A program made the translations under genes and the position numbers. From Apostichopus japonicus (lineage: Eukaryota > Echinodermata > Holothuroidea > Aspidochirotida > Stichopodidae): DNA of 64,000 nt. The notes under the pieces were generated by a model that was not told the DNA's origin, did not search any database, and saw only the letters and a list, made by a program, of their open reading frames with translations. The stretch covers positions 4,796,001 to 4,860,000 of the forward strand of contig NC_092571.1 of assembly GCF_037975245.1 (NCBI RefSeq). Direction: 5' to 3'. Of this stretch, positions 22,946-36,116 are shown piece after piece (the first letter of the stretch is position 1; each line of letters opens with the position of its first letter).

Positions 22946-24483
22946 AGGAGTCTTTCACTGGGCATGAGTGATCCATGCTTATTGTACTTTCCATATATGT
23001 GAGATGTTACAAGTGAATAGTTCAAGTGTTGCTTGATAAACAGTAAAGACACATCTGTATATGAAAAAAAAAATTGAATTGGCCCCAAAATTGATATTAT
23101 TAAAATTTTATTCCAGCTAACTTAAGAAATATTATTATCTGTATTCTCTTTTTGTAGCTGTCAAAACTGCTGAAAGAATATTTTGCTTCCGTTAAACCAG
23201 ATAAAATTGTCAAGGACTGTACCCAAGTTTGTATTGTTAGTTGACTGGTCTGGCAACCAGAAGTAAACAACGGGTTGTAAAGGATTAGTCGATAACATGG
23301 AATTCACCACTGGGAAGTTTAATCTTGTTATCCGACATTTTAATACATTAAAAGATTAAACATCAATACTCCAGACTAAAAACTGAAAATTTGACATTCT
23401 TTAATGAGAGTGATGTTTAGATCTATGAGGTACTACCTCAATAACAAATCAAAATACTGCATTCATTTAAAAAAAAATATATTTTCACTGTTTACTTAGT
23501 GAAAGGTGTTCATGAAGAACCAAAAACCACAAGTTCCACCTTCCAGGTTATTCCTGAGTTATTAATATCTCATTTGAAGTGAACAGCTACCCTTGAATTG
23601 CAGGCTTCAATGATTCCATTGTTTCCATTTGTGAATTCTGTTTGATTAATTTTTGACGGCCTTTGGTGCATGTCAATGAAGTGCATGGCATGTGTAACAA
23701 CGACACAAAGAGTTAGCCAGCATGTCAGTATGAACAGAACGCACACACAATAACACATAAATAGTTTAGTTGTGAAAAACACACTTTATGTTTGTGCTTG
23801 TGGTCTTCTTGAAGAATATGCATCTTAGACCAAACTGTAGATTATAACCAGTAATTGTACTCAAACTTTAAAGCCACAGTTTCTCAAACTTGGGGTGTGA
23901 ATGCTTCACAGTAGTTTCCTTTTATATGTTTGCTACTATCTCAACATTGGAATACATGGGCAAGGTAACCTTGACAGCATATTATACCATCATACCTCTT
24001 GATGTCACCTTCCAGTTTACAGCATGTGGGAACATCACTGAGAGGGCAAAGGGTGGTCGTAGCATCATAAGCAAGCATATTTTATTCATCTGATATGTTA
24101 TATCAGTGTTTGTGGATGTGAAAATTAATGTTGAAAGCTCTTAAAATGATTTGATACAAATCTGACTATTTTTGTAAGTTTGGGAAAAGGAACAGCTGGT
24201 AGTATTCTCCTAGCCAACTTTGTGCATTGAGAAACACATGTGTGTAATTAGAGGTATTAGGACCCGAGGATGTTACAAATATGCTTCCAACTTGGTTTGA
24301 GTGACCTGCAATGAGCTTTATTGGGAAATACAATGTCCATTGTTGAGTGGAGATAAACGGATATGTCCAGTAGATTGGAATATAAGAAGTGACAAAATTA
24401 CCCAAAGCAATTTGGCTCTGTGGCGTCCACAAGATGGATAGGATTGAGAGTTCTAATTCAACAAACTTTCTGTTTAACATCAG
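22946..24483. other. Intron, possible alternative last exon
   Basis: Contains a candidate alternative terminal exon at 23158-23244 (see findings). Otherwise nothing recognised. Confidence 0.45.
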
Positions 24484-24696
24484 GCGGCTACAAGCCCTTC
24501 CAGCCCTGAAGTACTTTATGAATCGCCCACTTCCATTGGACCACTGGAAACATTTGAGCATTCGAATAACAATAGGTTTAGAAAAATATCACGGTCTAGA
24601 GAAGAAAGTGTTATATACTTTCAAGCTAGAGGGCCATCTCTGGATGAAGAATTGGCAAAGGAGAAGACGTCTTTCTTCAGTAGGGAAGCTATAAGA
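24484..24696 (+). CDS. AFAP1-like exon 8 (Ser/Tyr-rich segment)
   Basis: A 213-nt exon (71 codons), phase 0 to phase 0, between ACATCAG and a consensus GTGAGT donor. It has no methionine and is open throughout in this frame. It encodes AATSPSSPEVLYESPTSIG, then a basic piece (NNNRFRKISRSREESVIYF) and SLDEELAKEKTSFFSRE. Two tyrosines (VLYESP, SVIYFQ) and the RKISRS basophilic site look like kinase targets. The region after PH2 in AFAP proteins is poorly conserved and rich in such sites. The long reading frames on the other strand and in another frame here are shadows. Confidence 0.78.
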
Positions 24697-26341
24697 GTGA
24701 GTTTGGGTATAAAACTCACTTTATAACTCACTTTATCCTCAGGATAAAACTAACACAATTTATGTATGCTTTCCTTATCTTGCCAAGGGTATTGTAAAAC
24801 TAACATACTATATACTCCAAAGATCATACATTACCAGTAAAAGGTCTGGAAAAGTGAAAGTTTCAAAATGACTGAAGAAAATTTCCATTATATAGAGCAA
24901 GTACAGGGTATCAGGTCAATTACAGGAAATAATACATTAACTGACTTTAGGATCCACACCATAGATGTACAATATGCCTGATGAGGTACCAACACATGTA
25001 TTATGTTACCATGGTGACTTCATTCTCATATTAGCTGAATGATAACCATGCAGTAGTATTGATGTCAACTTTGAACCTAGGACTGCTTCTGCATCTTGTT
25101 TTGTATCTGTTAGTCTATCTGTTGATATATCTGTTGGTCTATTGATATTTTACTGCAGGTGTGCAGGGTGTTGCTGAATAATCAGGATGAAGATGTAGGC
25201 ACACAAAGGAATTAGCATAAAGGGATTAGCATAAAGGGATAATTAGCATAGTCAGTAGATTTGTCTTAAATTGATGACAGGATACTGGTACCTTCCATAT
25301 GTTGAAATCTGTGTCAGAAAATGAACAGTCAAGCAATCGATGCGTGTAACACCCATTGCTCTCAGCCTTCTGATGTCCAATTCCAGATGTAACCCTTTTT
25401 TTTGGGGGGGGGGGGACTAGGAGAGACCTCAAGGAGTTTTAGGTTTCCAATCATCAGGTTTCCTGTAGCTAATGCTGGCCTTTCTATCTACTTATCGTAT
25501 TGTTAATTTCAACATTCAGTCATATTACATCATCACTTTTCCTGGGTTACTAACCTCTTGATAGTTTATCTAGTCGGTCCTCTTTTAATGTCTTTGTTTC
25601 ATATCTATTTCATATCTTCTATTAACTGTTGTTACTTTCTTCAATCCTGGGTCTGTGTTTGTATTGTTTGCTGGGGGCAAATGTTAAAGGCTTAACTTTC
25701 CAGTGACACCCTGACATGAAAAAGTTGCCAAAATGGTACCTGATATATCACAAAGCAACATTGTTCTTCAACATTAGTGAATTTCCCATCAAATATGCTA
25801 AAGATGATGTTTGGTTTTGCTTCTCCTTAAAGTACTGACCACCATTTCATGCATCTTTAATGGTGTGGCACTTCAGCCAGGTATTGTAATGGATTGTGTA
25901 TTAAGCCAACTAAATGCACATTAAATAGAGGTGAATGGTAATTAATGTTATAAACAATAAAGCTGAATTCTAAGATTATCCTGTGAACTGATTGTTTGGT
26001 TCACCGGATTGCAACATTTTTAGCTTATTGTGATAGCTTTTAAAATGGTTTGTAGAGTTAGCATTAATATGGGTGGTATTTGAGAGGTGGTCAAATTGGT
26101 TATATTCACAGCCTTTTAAATCTTCCTGTAAACGTGTTGTAATAACTACATAAATATCTGTTATGGTAAAATAAGCATGCTATTCAGTGTACTTCATTCT
26201 TTATGAATGGTTACTCTAACATATCAATAGGTGTTTTTCTATTCATGCTGCCAGGACTTATCCTTTCCATCTAAGCAATGGGTGCCTTTTCATCATCTGA
26301 ACTTTTCTAGATCTTTAGAGAGTTGAAGAAGTAGGTTTCAG
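24697..26341. other. Intron, nothing certain
   Basis: Short open stretch after CTGCAG at 25159 does not fit the phase chain. A T-run/G-run at 25397-25417 is simple sequence. Confidence 0.5.
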
Positions 26342-26417
26342 TATTACTACAGTACATTTTCAGCAGATGTAGTTGCTTCAAAATCAGTGGCAGAACATAA
26401 CCAAATCGATTTCCCAG
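26342..26417 (+). CDS. AFAP1-like exon 9 (candidate, phase-bridging)
   Basis: Candidate 76-nt exon between GTTTCAG and a CAG/GTCAC donor, phase 0 in and phase 1 out. That is exactly what is needed to bridge exon 8 (phase 0 out) and exon 10 (phase 1 in). It encodes YYYSTFSADVVASKSVAEHN then QIDFP, ending with the G of a glycine codon. The polypyrimidine tract is weak and the region is not conserved in the family, so it rests on phase, openness and splice sites. Confidence 0.55.
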
Positions 26418-26742
26418 GTCACAAACCAGAGCTATTGAAAACAAGAAAACTCTCAATCAACAGCACCATTAACTAATGGCTGAGGATAAGTCATGGTAGC
26501 CTTCATGGTTGAACACAAATCTGTTCACCCTATTTCTGTTATTATATTATAACATAGATTATAATCGTTGCATGGCTGCATGCATGTACCATCATTTATT
26601 TACCCTGACTCCCATAGAATGCTTTTGTATTAGAAAACATAATTGTGTTGGTAGAAATAGAATTGATAGTAGGTATTGAAACTGTTCTAAGTGAGAAGAA
26701 AAGTTGAAAAGTATTTATTAATTAATACTGATGTCCCTAGAG

Positions 26743-27106
26743 CAGGGGTGGGCAAACTTTTTGAATGAATGGGCCAGATATAAGGAGTGAAAAATTGACT
26801 GGGCTGCACCTACCCAACGACCTGCTGTTGATTTCAAACCTTTGATTCCGAGGACTTTCAAGCAATTGGTGTGTGTACTTAATCTGTATTCACAAAAACA
26901 TAATGTCAATACAGAACAGTTGATAATTAATGGGGATAATAGGCCTACCTGACATCATCGTTAGTGCCGATAAATTCTGAGCAGCTAGCTCGTTTATTGT
27001 GATGATGTAACATAGATTGATTTTTTTTCTTGAGACATCTCACGGGCCGCAAAAAAATCACTGGCGGGCCCCATGTGGGCCGCGGGCAGTTGGTTGCCCA
27101 CCCCTG
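26743..27106. mobile_element. hAT-type MITE (364 bp)
   Basis: Inverted ends CAGGGGTGGGCAAACTTTTT and ...GGTTGCCCACCCCTG, the Charlie-like hAT terminus. An exact 8-bp duplication CCCTAGAG flanks it (26735-26742 and 27107-27114). Internally GGGCCGCAAAAAAATCACTG/GGCGGGCC pieces are typical of these ends. No transposase. Confidence 0.93.
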
Positions 27107-27162
27107 CCCTAGAGCAATGATTTTAAAAGTTGAACCCCCAGAGGTACATTGTCAATACTGGC

Positions 27163-27712
27163 ATCAAGCAGCATGTTGGAGGGATAAAGCCGCTCAAATA
27201 GGCCTACCATCAGCATGTTGGAGGGATAAAGCCGCTCAAATAGGCCTACCATCAGCATGTTGGAGGGATAAAGCCACTCAAATAGGCCTACCATCAGCAT
27301 GTTGAAGGGATAAAGCCACTCAAATAGGCCTACCATCAGCATGTTGAAGGGATAAAGCCACTCAAATAGGCCTACCATCAGCATGTTGGAGGGATAAAGC
27401 CACTCAAATAGGCCTACCATCAGCATGTTGGAGGGATAAAGCCACTCAAATAGGCCTACCATCAGCATGTTGGAGGGATAAAGCCACTCAAATAGGCCTA
27501 CCATCAGCATGTTGGAGGGATAAAGCCACTCAAATAGGCCTACCATCAGCATGTTGGAGGGATAAAGCCACTCAAATAGGCCTACCATCAGCATGTTGGA
27601 GGGATAAAGCCACTCAAATAGGCCTACCATCAGCATGTTGGAGGGATAAAGCCACTCAAATAGGCCTACCATCAGCATGTTGGAGGGATAAAGCCACTCA
27701 AATAGGCCTAAA
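27163..27712. repeat. 42-bp minisatellite, about 13 copies
   Basis: Units of 42 bp: CAGCATGTTGGAGGGATAAA then GCCACTCAAATAGGCCTACC AT. First two units have GCCGCTC, two have TTGAAGG. Since 42 is a multiple of three, a 14-residue repeat stays open on the minus strand; this is not evidence of a gene. Confidence 0.97.
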
Positions 27713-28285
27713 ATTTACAAGTTTAGTCACTTGCATTTTCCTTGAATTAACACAAAAGAAACCTTACTTTTGCATTGGCAGAAAGATGCAAGTGTTATCT
27801 TCCACTAGCAAACAGTGAATCAAGAGACATTTAGCCAGTAAATAACCTACATTTTGAGGCTACCACTATCCCTGTTACCCACTTTAAATATGACAAAATG
27901 AGTTGGTGATTAATACCTTTTATCCCAGTCACAGCTTCACATTTGTATTAGCAATTAAGTGGAAATCTTAGTTCAGCCGTTGTGGATTTGTGCAAGCTCC
28001 CGACAGAAGCTTCAATTGAATGCGAAAACAACCATATAGTTTGTAACAAGGCCAATGACCCAAAAGAATATATTCACTCATGAAATCTAGATAGAAGCAT
28101 CACTGGATATTCAAATTAACAGAACTATTGCTGCATTTGAATACTAATAATCAATATGGCTGCCAACTGCATAGCAACAGTTATCATATTGCTTATGATT
28201 CTTGCTCTTCAATTCTCTTTCACATGCTTACTCATGCTATCAAAATCCATTTAACTTACTCAGAACAATGACTCGGTGGTTGCAG
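27713..28285. other. Intron, nothing seen
   Basis: AT-rich intron leading to exon 10. Confidence 0.6.
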
Positions 28286-28476
28286 GCAATGTGGAGGAGC
28301 TATATTTGGAAGTTCTTGCTGATTACTGCCAGTCTTCAAGAGATAGAGTGGTTGTCCATCCCTCAGGGAAGGACACTCACCCCATACCTCCAGAGGAGGC
28401 ATATCTAGAAGTACCCAGCTATAACAGTACCCCTGTCATTCGACCTCGTATTGGCTCACTTAAACTACCTACAATG
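28286..28476 (+). CDS. AFAP1-like exon 10 (paired EE-x-YLEV tyrosine motifs)
   Basis: Exon of 191 nt: GTTGCAG acceptor, GTAATC donor, phase 1 in and phase 0 out. It encodes NVEELYLEVLADYCQSSRD, then VVVHPSGKDTHPIPPEEAYL and EVPSYNSTPVIRPRIGSLKL. The two EE-x-YLEV repeats look like Src-family phosphorylation/SH2-docking sites, and PPEE/PIPP resemble short proline motifs. AFAP1 at the same place has tyrosine motifs and an HPSG segment. The intron after it is the largest, 9.4 kb, holding an 81-bp satellite and a LINE. Confidence 0.87.
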
Positions 28477-29440
28477 GTAATCCAAGCTGCATGAAATAAA
28501 CCCTCCCACCCATGTATACCTCTCCAAGTAATCTCTCCCATTTCCCACTAATGACCATCAATGCTTGTTTCATTCTGTGAATGTTTCATCCTATGTTTGT
28601 TACGCATATATTGCCTCAGTGCGATATGTCGGCAAATAAAGCTTGACTTTCCTACCACTGCAATCCTCATGTCCTTGTACCAATTCATGTCTTTCAGTTG
28701 TTTCAAATTTGCTTTTTCCGTGTTCATTTATTGCCTTAATAGTTTCTATAGACAACATTTTGATGATTTAGGTAGTTAAAATTGTTCCATGCATCCTTAT
28801 TCTACAATGAATCCTCATCGAGTTTAAGATGACCTGGACTCTCACTTCACAGTAGGGAAAACGAACAATCATGGAGGGTCATGTGATGTGCTCCCAGGTG
28901 CTACTAACATATTATTTAACCCTTTGTCAGTTCAAAGAGATAAGTGTTCCGTAGAAAACAGATTGCTACTATTACAGGCATTTACCGTAAATTTGAATAA
29001 TTGCTTAGGTGTGGATTATAACATTGTTGTAACATTTGCTGTCCGTCTCATAAAATGCTTGATCTGTATGGACAGTTGCTACTATTCCAACATCTACTGT
29101 CAAAGTCTTATAGACTGCTTATGTCGGTCACTCTTATCATATCATACGCATTTGTTTACATGCAAAAATGGCAAGGAGCCTTGTGTTGCTAAGGAACGAC
29201 GAATCCTGTCGTCTTCTGTTTGTGTCTGTGTACATTTGAGTACAGCCCTGATAAGCTGTGTCCTTTTGCGTTTGAAAGAAAATACTCAAATGACAAGTAT
29301 GGATTTAAAAACTTCGTTTTACACTGGAAAATTTTATGGGATGTTTTTGACCTACTTACTCTGAAAAAGATCAAGAAAATTGGGCCATTTCATAACATAT
29401 CAATGCTATGTGGATTAAGGTTATCAGCACATTGTTACTG
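28477..29440. other. Intron, nothing recognised
   Basis: A 158-codon frame at 28888-29364 (+) is Cys/Leu-rich, without family resemblance or splice context. Treated as chance. Confidence 0.45.
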
Positions 29441-32400
29441 GCACTCTTGGTAGAATCATCTAATTTGCAATGAAGAGACACATTCATACACTGTTGATGT
29501 TTATACTAATACTCCTCCCTATCACTGTTGGTAGAATCATCTAATTTGCAATGAAGAGACACATTCACACACTGTTGATGTTTATACTAATACTCCTCCC
29601 TATCACTGTTGGTAGAATCATCTAATTTGAAATGAAGAGACACATTCACACACTGTTGATGTTTAAACTAATACTCCTCCCTATCACTGTTGGTAGAATC
29701 ATCTAATTTGCAATGAAGAGACACATTCATACACTGTTGATGTTTATACTAATACTCCTCCCTATCACTGTTGGTAGAATCATCTAATTTGCAATGAAGA
29801 GACACATTCACACAATGTTGATGTTTATACTTATACTCCTCCCTATCACTGTTGGTAGAATCATCTAATTTGCAATGAAGAGACACATTCACACACTGTT
29901 GATGTTTATACTTATACTCCTCCCTATCACTGTTGGTAGAATCATCTAATTTGCAATGAAGAGACACATTCACACACTGTTGATGTTTATACTAATACTC
30001 CTCCCTATCACTGTTGGTAGAATCATCTAATTTGCAATGAAGAGACACATTCACACAATGTTGATGTTTATACTTATACTCCTCCCTATCACTGTTGGTA
30101 GAATCATCTAATTTGCAATGAAGAGACACATTCACACACTGTTGATGTTTAAACTAATACTCCTCCCTATCACTGATTGTAGAATCATCTAATTTGCAAT
30201 GAAGAGACACATTCACACAATGTTGATGTTTATACTTATACTCCTCCCTATCACTGTTGGTAGAATCATCTAATTTGCAATGAAGAGACACATTCACACA
30301 ATGTTGATGTTTATACTTATACTCCTCCCTATCACTGTTGGTAGAATCATCTAATTTGCAATGAAGAGACACATTCACACACTGTTGATGTTTATACTAA
30401 TACTCCTCCCTATCATTGTTGGTAGAATCATCTTATTTGCAATGAAGAGACACATTCATACACTGTTGATGTTTATACTAATACTCCTCCCTATCACTGG
30501 TGGTAGAATCATCTAATTTGCAATGAAGAGACACATTCACACACTGTTGATGTTTAAACTAATACTCCTCCCTATCACTGTTGGTAGAATCATCTAATTT
30601 GCAATGAAGAGACACATTCACACACTGTTGATGTTTATACTAATACTCCTCCCTATCACTGTTGGTAGAATCATCTAATTTGCAATGAAGAGACACATTC
30701 ACACAATGTTGATGTTTATACTTATACTCCTCCCTATCACTGTTGGTAGAATCATCTAATTTGCAATGAAGAGACACATTCACACACTGTTGATGTTTAA
30801 ACTAATACTCCTCCCTATCACTGATTGTAGAATCATCTAATTTGCAATGAAGAGACACATTCACACAATGTTGATGTTTATACTTATACTCCTCCCTATC
30901 ACTGTTGGTAGAATCATCTAATTTGCAATGAAGAGACACATTCACACAATGTTGATGTTTATACTTATACTCCTCCCTATCACTGTTGGTAGAATCATCT
31001 AATTTGCAATGAAGAGACACATTCACACACTGTTGATGTTTATACTAATACTCCTCCCTATCATTGTTGGTAGAATCATCTTATTTGCAATGAAGAGACA
31101 CATTCATACACTGTTGATGTTTATACTAATACTCCTCCCTATCACTGATTGTAGAATCATCTAATTTGCAATGAAGAGACACATTCATACACTGTTGATG
31201 TTTATACTTATACTCCTCCCTATCACTGTTGGTAGAATCATCTAATTTGCAATGAAGAGACACATTCATACACTGTTGATGTTTATACTAATACTCCTCC
31301 CTATCACTGTTTGTAGAATCATCTAATTTGCAATGAAGAGACACATTCACACACTGTTGATGTTTGTACTAATACTCCTCCCTATCACTGTTGGTAGAAT
31401 AATCTAATTTGCAATGAAGAGACACATTCATACACTGTTGATGTTTATACTAATACTCCTCCCTATCACTGTTGGTAGAATCATCTAATTTGCAATGAAG
31501 AGACACATTCATACACTGTTGATGTTTATACTAATACTCCTCCCTATCACTGTTGGTAGAATCATCTTATTTGCAATGAAGAGACACATTCACACACTGT
31601 TGATGTTTATACTAATACTCCTCCCTATCACTGTTGGTAGAATCATCTAATTTGCAATGAAGAGACACATTCATACACTGTTGATGTTTATACTAATACT
31701 CCTCCCTATCACTGTTGGTAGAATCATCTAATTTGCAATGAAGAGACACATTCACACACTGTTGATGTTTAAACTAATACTCCTCCCTATCACTGTTGGT
31801 AGAATCATCTAATTTGCAATGAAGAGACACATTCACACACTGTTGATGTTTATACTAATACTCCTCCCTATCACTGTTGGTAGAATCATCTAATTTGCAA
31901 TGAAGAGACACATTCATACACTGTTGATGTTTATACTAATACTCCTCCCTATCACTGTTGGTAGAATCATCTAATTTGCAATGAAGAGACACATTCACAC
32001 ACTGTTGATGTTTAAACTAATACTCCTCCCTATCACTGTTGGTAGAATCATCTAATTTGCAATGAAGAGACACATGCACACACTGTTGATGTTTATACTA
32101 ATACTCCTCCCTATCACTGTTGGTAGAATCATCTAATTTGCAATGAAGAGACACATTCACACAATGTTGATGTTTATACTTATACTCCTCCCTATCACTG
32201 TTGGTAGAATCATCTAATTTGCAATGAAGAGACACATTCACACACTGTTGATGTTTAAACTAATACTCCTCCCTATCACTGATTGTAGAATCATCTAATT
32301 TGCAATGAAGAGACACATTCACACAATGTTGATGTTTATACTTATACTCCTCCCTATCACTGTTGGTAGAATCATCTAATTTGCAATGAAGAGACACATT

Positions 32401-35400
32401 CACACACTGTTGATGTTTATACTTATACTCCTCCCTATCACTGTTGGTAGAATCATCTAATTTGCAATGAAGAGACACATTCACACACTGTTGATGTTTA
32501 TACTAATACTCCTCCCTATCATTGTTGGTAGAATCATCTTATTTGCAATGAAGAGACACATTCATACACTGTTGATGTTTATACTAATACTCCTCCCTAT
32601 CACTGATTGTAGAATCATCTAATTTGCAATGAAGAGACACATTCATACACTGTTGATGTTTATACTTATACTCCTCCCTATCACTGTTGGTAGAATCATC
32701 TAATTTGCAATGAAGAGACACATTCATACACTGTTGATGTTTATACTAATACTCCTCCCTATCACTGTTTGTAGAATCATCTAATTTGCAATGAAGAGAC
32801 ACATTCATACACTGTTGATGTTTATACTAATACTCCTCCCTATCACTGTTGGTAGAATCATCTAATTTGCAATGAAGAGACACATTCATACACTGTTGAT
32901 GTTTATACTAATACTCCTCCCTATCACTGTTGGTAGAATCATCTTATTTGCAATGAAGAGACACATTCACACACTGTTGATGTTTATACTAATACTCCTC
33001 CCTATCACTGTTGGTAGAATCATCTAATTTGCAATGAAGAGACACATTCACACACTGTTGATGTTTAAACTAATACTCCTCCCTATCACTGTTGGTAGAA
33101 TCATCTAATTTGCAATGAAGAGACACATTCACACACTGTTGATGTTTAAACTAATACTCCTCCCTATCACTGTTGGTAGAATCATCTAATTTGCAATGAA
33201 GAGACACATTCACACACTGTTGATGTTTATACTAATACTCCTCCCTATCACTGTTGGTAGAATCATCTAATTTGCAATGAAGAGACACATTCACACACTG
33301 TTGATGTTTATACTAATACTCCTCCCTATCACTGTTGGTAGAATCATCTAATTTGCAATGAAGAGACACATTCATACACTGTTGATGTTTATACTAATAC
33401 TCCTCCCTATCACTGTTGGTAGAATCATCTAATTTGCAATGAAGAGACACATTCACACACTGTTGATGTTTAAACTAATACTCCTCCCTATCACTGTTGG
33501 TAGAATCATCTAATTTGCAATGAAGAGACACATTCACACACTGTTGATGTTTATACTAATACTCCTCCCTATCACTGTTGGTAGAATCATCTAATTTGCA
33601 ATGAAGAGACACATTCACACACTGTTGATGTTTAAACTAATACTCCTCCCTATCACTGTTGGTAGAATCATCTAATTTGCAATGAAGAGACACATTCACA
33701 CACTGTTGATGTTTATACTAATACTCCTCCCTATCACTGATTGTAGAATCATCTAATTTGCAATGAAGAGACACATTCATACACTGTTGATGTTTATACT
33801 AATACTCCTCCCTATCACTGTTGGTAGAATCATCTAATTTGCAATGAAGAGACACATTCATACACTGTTGATGTTTATACTAATACTCCTCCCTATCACT
33901 GTTGGTAGAATCATCTAATTTGCAATGAAGAGACACATTCATACACTGTTGATGTTTATACTAATACTCCTCCCTATCACTGTTGGTAGAATCATCTAAT
34001 TTGCAATGAAGAGACACATTCATACACTGTTGATGTTTAAACTAATACTCCTCCCTATCACTGTTGGTAGAATCATCTAATTTGCAATGAAGAGACACAT
34101 TCATACACTGTTGATGTTTAAACTAATACTCCTCCCTATCACTGTTGGTAGAATCATCTAATTTGCAATGAAGAGACACATTCATACACTGTTGATGTTT
34201 AAACTAATACTCCTCCCTATCACTGTTGGTAGAATCATCTAATTTGCAATGAAGAGACACATTCATACACTGTTGATGTTTATACTAATACTCCTCCCTA
34301 TCACTGTTTGTAGAATCATCTAATTTGCAATGAAGAGACACATTCACACACTGTTGATGTTTATACTAATACTCCTCCCTATCACTGATTGTAGAATCAT
34401 CTAATTTGCAATGAAGAGACACATTCATACAATGTTGATGTTTATACTAATACTCCTCCCTATCACTGTTTGTAGAATCATCTAATTTGCAATGAAGAGA
34501 CACATTCATACACTGTTGATGTTTATACTAATACTCCTCCCTATCACTGTTGGTAGAATCATCTAATTTGCAATGAAGAGACACATTCATACACTGTTGA
34601 TGTTTATACTAATACTCCTCCCTATCACTGTTGGTAGAATCATCTAATTTGCAATGAAGAGACACATTCATACACTGTTGATGTTTATACTAATACTCCT
34701 CCCTATCACTGATTGTAGAATCATCTAATTTGCAATGAAGAGACACATTCACACATTGTTGATGTTTATACTAATACTCCTCCCTATCACTGATTGTAGA
34801 ATCATCTAATTTGCAATGAAGAGACACATTCACACACTGTTGATGTTTATACTAATACTCCTCCATATCACTGATTGTAGAATCATCTAATTTGCAATGA
34901 AGAGACACATTCACACACTGTTGATGTTTAAACTAATACTCCTCCCTATCACTGTTGGTAGAATCATCTAATTTGCAATGAAGAGACACATTCATACACT
35001 GTTGATGTTTATACTAATACTCCTCCCTATCACTGTTGGTAGAATCATCTAATTTGCAATGAAGAGACACATTCACACACTGTTGATGTTTATACTAATA
35101 CTCCTCCCTATCACTGTTGGTAGAATCATCTAATTTGCAATGAAGAGACACATTCATACACTGTTGATGTTTATACTAATACTCCTCCCTATCACTGTTT
35201 GTAGAATCATCTAATTTGCAATGAAGAGACACATTCACACACTGTTGATGTTTATACTAATACTCCTCCCTATCACTGATTGTAGAATCATCTAATTTGC
35301 AATGAAGAGACACATTCATACACTGTTGATGTTTATACTTATACTCCTCCCTATCACTGTTGGTAGAATCATCTAATTTGCAATGAAGAGACACATTCAT

Positions 35401-35925
35401 ACACTGTTGATGTTTATACTAATACTCCTCCCTATCACTGTTTGTAGAATCATCTAATTTGCAATGAAGAGACACATTCATACACTGTTGATGTTTATAC
35501 TAATACTCCTCCCTATCACTGTTGGTAGAATCATCTAATTTGCAATGAAGAGACACATTCATACACTGTTGATGTTTATACTAATACTCCTCCCTATCAC
35601 TGATTGTAGAATCATCTAATTTGCAATGAAGAGACACATTCACACATTGTTGATGTTTATACTAATACTCCTCCCTATCACTGATTGTAGAATCATCTAA
35701 TTTGCAATGAAGAGACACATTCACACACTGTTGATGTTTATACTAATACTCCTCCCTATCACTGATTGTAGAATCATCTAATTTGCAATGAAGAGACACA
35801 TTCATACACTGTTGATGTTTATACTTATACTCCTCCCTATCACTGTTGGTAGAATCATCTAATTTGCAATGAAGAGACACATTCATACACTGTTGATGTT
35901 TAAACTTATACTCCCCCTATCACTT
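29440..35925. repeat. 81-bp satellite, about 80 copies
   Basis: About 6.5 kb of 81-bp units: ATCTAATTTGCAATGAAGAG, ACACATTCACACACTGTTGA, TGTTTATACTAATACTCCTC, CCTATCACTGTTGGTAGAA. Variant sites (CACACACTG/CATACACTG/CACACAATG; TATACTAAT/TATACTTAT/TTAAACTAAT; GTTGG/GATTG/GTTTG) define unit types. The same succession recurs at 30154, 30802 and 32260, so multi-unit blocks (648 bp = 8 units, 1458 bp = 18 units) were copied. Frames on the minus strand stay open only where consecutive units have CTTAT. It fills most of the exon 10-11 intron. Confidence 0.98.
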
Positions 35926-36116
35926 TCTGTCCTAGTCCTGCACTCATTTTGCCTGTCTTTCTACTTATTGATATCTTTTTACTTCTATCAATTGCTATTA
36001 TAGCTTCCTTGTTTCGCTGTAGTCAATATGCACTTAACATTGTTGGCAATCATTTCCAACTAGGTAGTTGTCACCTCCGTTTCACATTTCTAGAGAGTCC
36101 TTCTCTTATATAGTAG

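Noticed and set aside
24166-24561. 131-codon minus-strand frame
   Set aside because: It overlaps the opposite strand of exon 8 and has no domain; a shadow.
25160-25195. Short open exon candidate VCRVLLNNQDED
   Set aside because: Phase 0 to phase 0 at its only GT donor, so it does not bridge exon 8 to exon 10; the segment at 26342 does.
27109-27678. 14-residue repeat protein (minus strand)
   Set aside because: 42-bp minisatellite in the intron between exons 9 and 10; no unique sequence at either end.
28888-29364. 158-codon frame
   Set aside because: Low-grade composition, overlapped by other frames and lying in the middle of the exon 10-11 intron; no domain recognised.
29440-35925. CRISPR-like regular repeats
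   Set aside because: Units are contiguous with no unique spacers, and the context is a eukaryotic intron.
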